From positions 43,292,755-43,356,754 of the forward strand of contig CM048853.1 in NCBI GenBank assembly GCA_026545225.1: a DNA stretch of 64,000 nt. The letters are read 5' to 3'. Position 1 is the stretch's first letter; every line of letters starts with the position of its first letter. This DNA comes from Cornus controversa. Taxonomy: Eukaryota; Streptophyta; Magnoliopsida; Cornales; Cornaceae. The notes below the pieces were generated by a model. It worked only from the letters and a program-made list of their open reading frames with translations. It did no database searches and had not been told where the DNA came from. A program made the translations under genes and the position numbers. Of this stretch, positions 60,801 through 63,800 are shown in pieces.

Positions 60801-63800
60801 TTTAGATGGAATAATACAAAATCTACCAAGCCATCAAAGTATATTTATAGGAGGCGACTTCAATGGTCATGTAGGGGAAAAAAGTACGGGATACACACGA
60901 GTCCATGTGGGGTGGGGTTTTGGAGAAAGAAATGAAGACGGGGAAACACTATTAGATTTTTCAAGGGCATATGATTTAGCTATAGCAAATACTTTTCTTA
61001 AGAAACGAAAAGAGCATTTAATTACTTATAAGAGTGGCACAAATAAAACACAAATCTACTATTGCCATATAGAAGAGGAGAATGGTATACATGTAAAGAT
61101 TGTAAAGTAATCCCCGGAGAAAGTTTAACAAACCAACATCGACTACCAGTATTAAATTTGTTGATCAAAGAATCAGAGTCAAAAAATAATTAACGAAATC
61201 AACACATAAAGTGGAATCAGGTGAAAGAAAATAAAGGGAAAACATTTAGAGAAAAAATAATACAAAAAACACATTGGGATTGGAAGGACAATATAAATAA
61301 CTTGTGGTCAAACATGGCATGTTGTATTAGGAACATGGCAAAAGAAACTTTAGGAGAAACTCTATTAAAAGAGAAATATCGTGGTTGAATGATAAAATAC
61401 AACAAGCACTAAATAATAAAAGAATGAGTTTTAAAGAATGGCAAAAAAGTAAGAAACGAGAGGATTTAGAGAAATACAAAAAATTTAAATATGAAGCTAA
61501 AAAGATGGTAGCCAAAGTTAAAACACAATGCATTAAATAACTTATATGAAAAATTAGAAACAAAAGAGGGTCAAATAGCTATTTACAAATTGTTGTTCTT
61601 TGGGACGCGTCCCCCGTTTGGGCACCTTTATATGATATCTTTACTTATCAAAAAAGAAATAGCTATTTACAAATTGGCAAAAAATAGAGAGAGGTTGAAT
61701 AAAGACATAGATCAAGTTAAGTGCATTAAGGGTATAGGTCAAACAATATTAGTTCAAGATAAAGATATATTAGAAAAATGGAAAGAGAAGAAGTCGTAAG
61801 TAACAAACCTTACATAGGAATGATAAATGAAATCCATAAGAAAGAAGTAGAGGACACACTTAAGAAAATGGGTAATCATAAAGCCGTAGGACTAGATAGC
61901 ATACCTATAGAGGCATGGAGAATTTTAGGAAAGATAGGTATCAAATGATTAACAAAGTTGTTTAACAAAATTCTAAGAGAATAAAGAATGTCAAATGAGT
62001 GAGGAAAAGCACAATAGTGCCAATTTACAAAAATAAAGGAGAAATACAATATTGTGGAAATTATAGAGGAATTAAATTGATGAGTCATACAACGAAATTA
62101 TAGGAAAGGATAATTGAGCAACAGTTAAGGAAAGAAACATCAATGTCTGATAACCAATTCGGATTTATGCCAGGTAGATTCATTATGGAAGCCATATATA
62201 CTTAATGAGACAAATAATAAGAGAATATCAGAGTAAAACAAAAAGACTCACTTATGGTTTTCATAGATTTAGATAAGGCATATGATAGAGTGCCAAGGGA
62301 CATAATTTGGTGGGCTCTACAAAGAAAACAAGTACCTATAATATTCATAACTCTTATTCAAGATATGTATAGTGAGACACTGACTAGAGTTCATACTACA
62401 TGCGGAGAAACTAGTGAGTTTCCTATAAAAGTGGGACATGTTAAGTCCTTACCTATTTATGATAGTGTTAGACAAAATAACGAAAGATCTTCGAGAAAAC
62501 ATTCCATGGTATATGTTATTTGCAGATGACATAGTTTTAGTAGATACCTCTAAGGAAGCCTTAGCAACAAAATTAGAATTATGAAGAAAGACATTAGAAG
62601 CAAGAGGCTTAAAAATTAGTAAAATAAAAACATAATATATGGAATGTAAATTCGATAAAGTAACAAATGATTACAATATAAGTATTAGAATTGAAGACCA
62701 AGAGGGGTGAGGAATCAGTGAACCACCTCCTCCTTCACCGCCCAGTGGCCAGGAATAACTGGGCTATTATTTTCACTCTCTTAGATGTCCATGTCCATTG
62801 GGTCATGTCAGAGTCCACAAAGAGTTTGCTCAAGGCTTAGAGGCAAGTCTGAGATGCTTGGAGGGCGGCACCCCTCTGTATCTAGTGGGGTTTATGGCGG
62901 GAGCAGCACACGCTGTCCTTCAAGGGTGAGGAGGTTCCGATATGGGTTCTTAAGTTCTCTATTCCTAGTTCCTTATTTTTTTGGGTACAAGGATGGAATT
63001 GTAAATCGATAAAGGAGATAGTGGATTTTGTGGATATGTTGATAGTCTAGTGGGCCTTGTTCGGTCCTTGTGGCTTTTGTATTTGGGTTGTGCCCCCTCT
63101 TGTGCGCGCTTTAATGAAATATTACTTATCCAAAAAAAAAAAACTACAATAGCTCATTTACTATTCTTACTTGAAAGTGTAGAAAGTTCCAAGAAGCATG
63201 CAACCAGGATCAGATATATTCATATATCTCTTCAACAAAAGGTGTTTTGAAGGGGAGAGATATAAAAGCATACATAACTACATTCCATGTGATCAAGATA
63301 TACAAGTGCAGGTCTAGCGCAGGCCCAATGGTATTCATTTCCCATTGGTTAAATAACCAGAGTGTGTCTGTTAGATGCCCAAAATCATACAAAAGGCTAA
63401 ACCTTCTGACTTCTGTTGAGAAATGATACTAAGATAATTTTACAAATGCCTTTTTTTTTCATTTGAGAAGTAAGACAGGCACCCACTTGGCCCCGATTGG
63501 GACTAGAACCCACAACATCCTCTTTAGGAGGTGGAGGAGATACAGCTCAAGCTAATGCTTGGTGGTTAACTTTACAATTGTTACTACAGTTTATTTGCAA
63601 TAAATTATTTCAGATTATATTATTCTAAATTGGGACAAGTTTAAGCTGCAGCATATTTGTAACTAATGAACATATTGGTACGTGTCTGGAAAAAAAATCC
63701 AATTAATTATTGTTCAAAAGTTCTAGATGTGACTTAGCAGACCTAGGAACATTGGAAAAAGGTAAGGTATTTGGCAATTCAAAGGGGATATAATAGGGGT

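Larger units (their letters stand above)
60303..62700 (+). pseudogene. RTE-clade LINE remnant
   Basis: Endonuclease motifs are [61 protein letters not shown] and [22 protein letters not shown] remnants include [24 protein letters not shown], [30 protein letters not shown] and [18 protein letters not shown]. This set is typical of plant RTE elements, distinct from the L1-type LINEs here. It is broken by stops, a palindrome (60479-60755) and a small LINE insertion (61593-61656), and is cut off at 62700. Confidence 0.88.

Noticed and set aside
60303..62700. A host gene for a craniofacial-development-like protein
   Set aside because: Database names of that kind in plants usually reflect RTE endonuclease. 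Here endonuclease and RT motifs follow each other and are full of stops.
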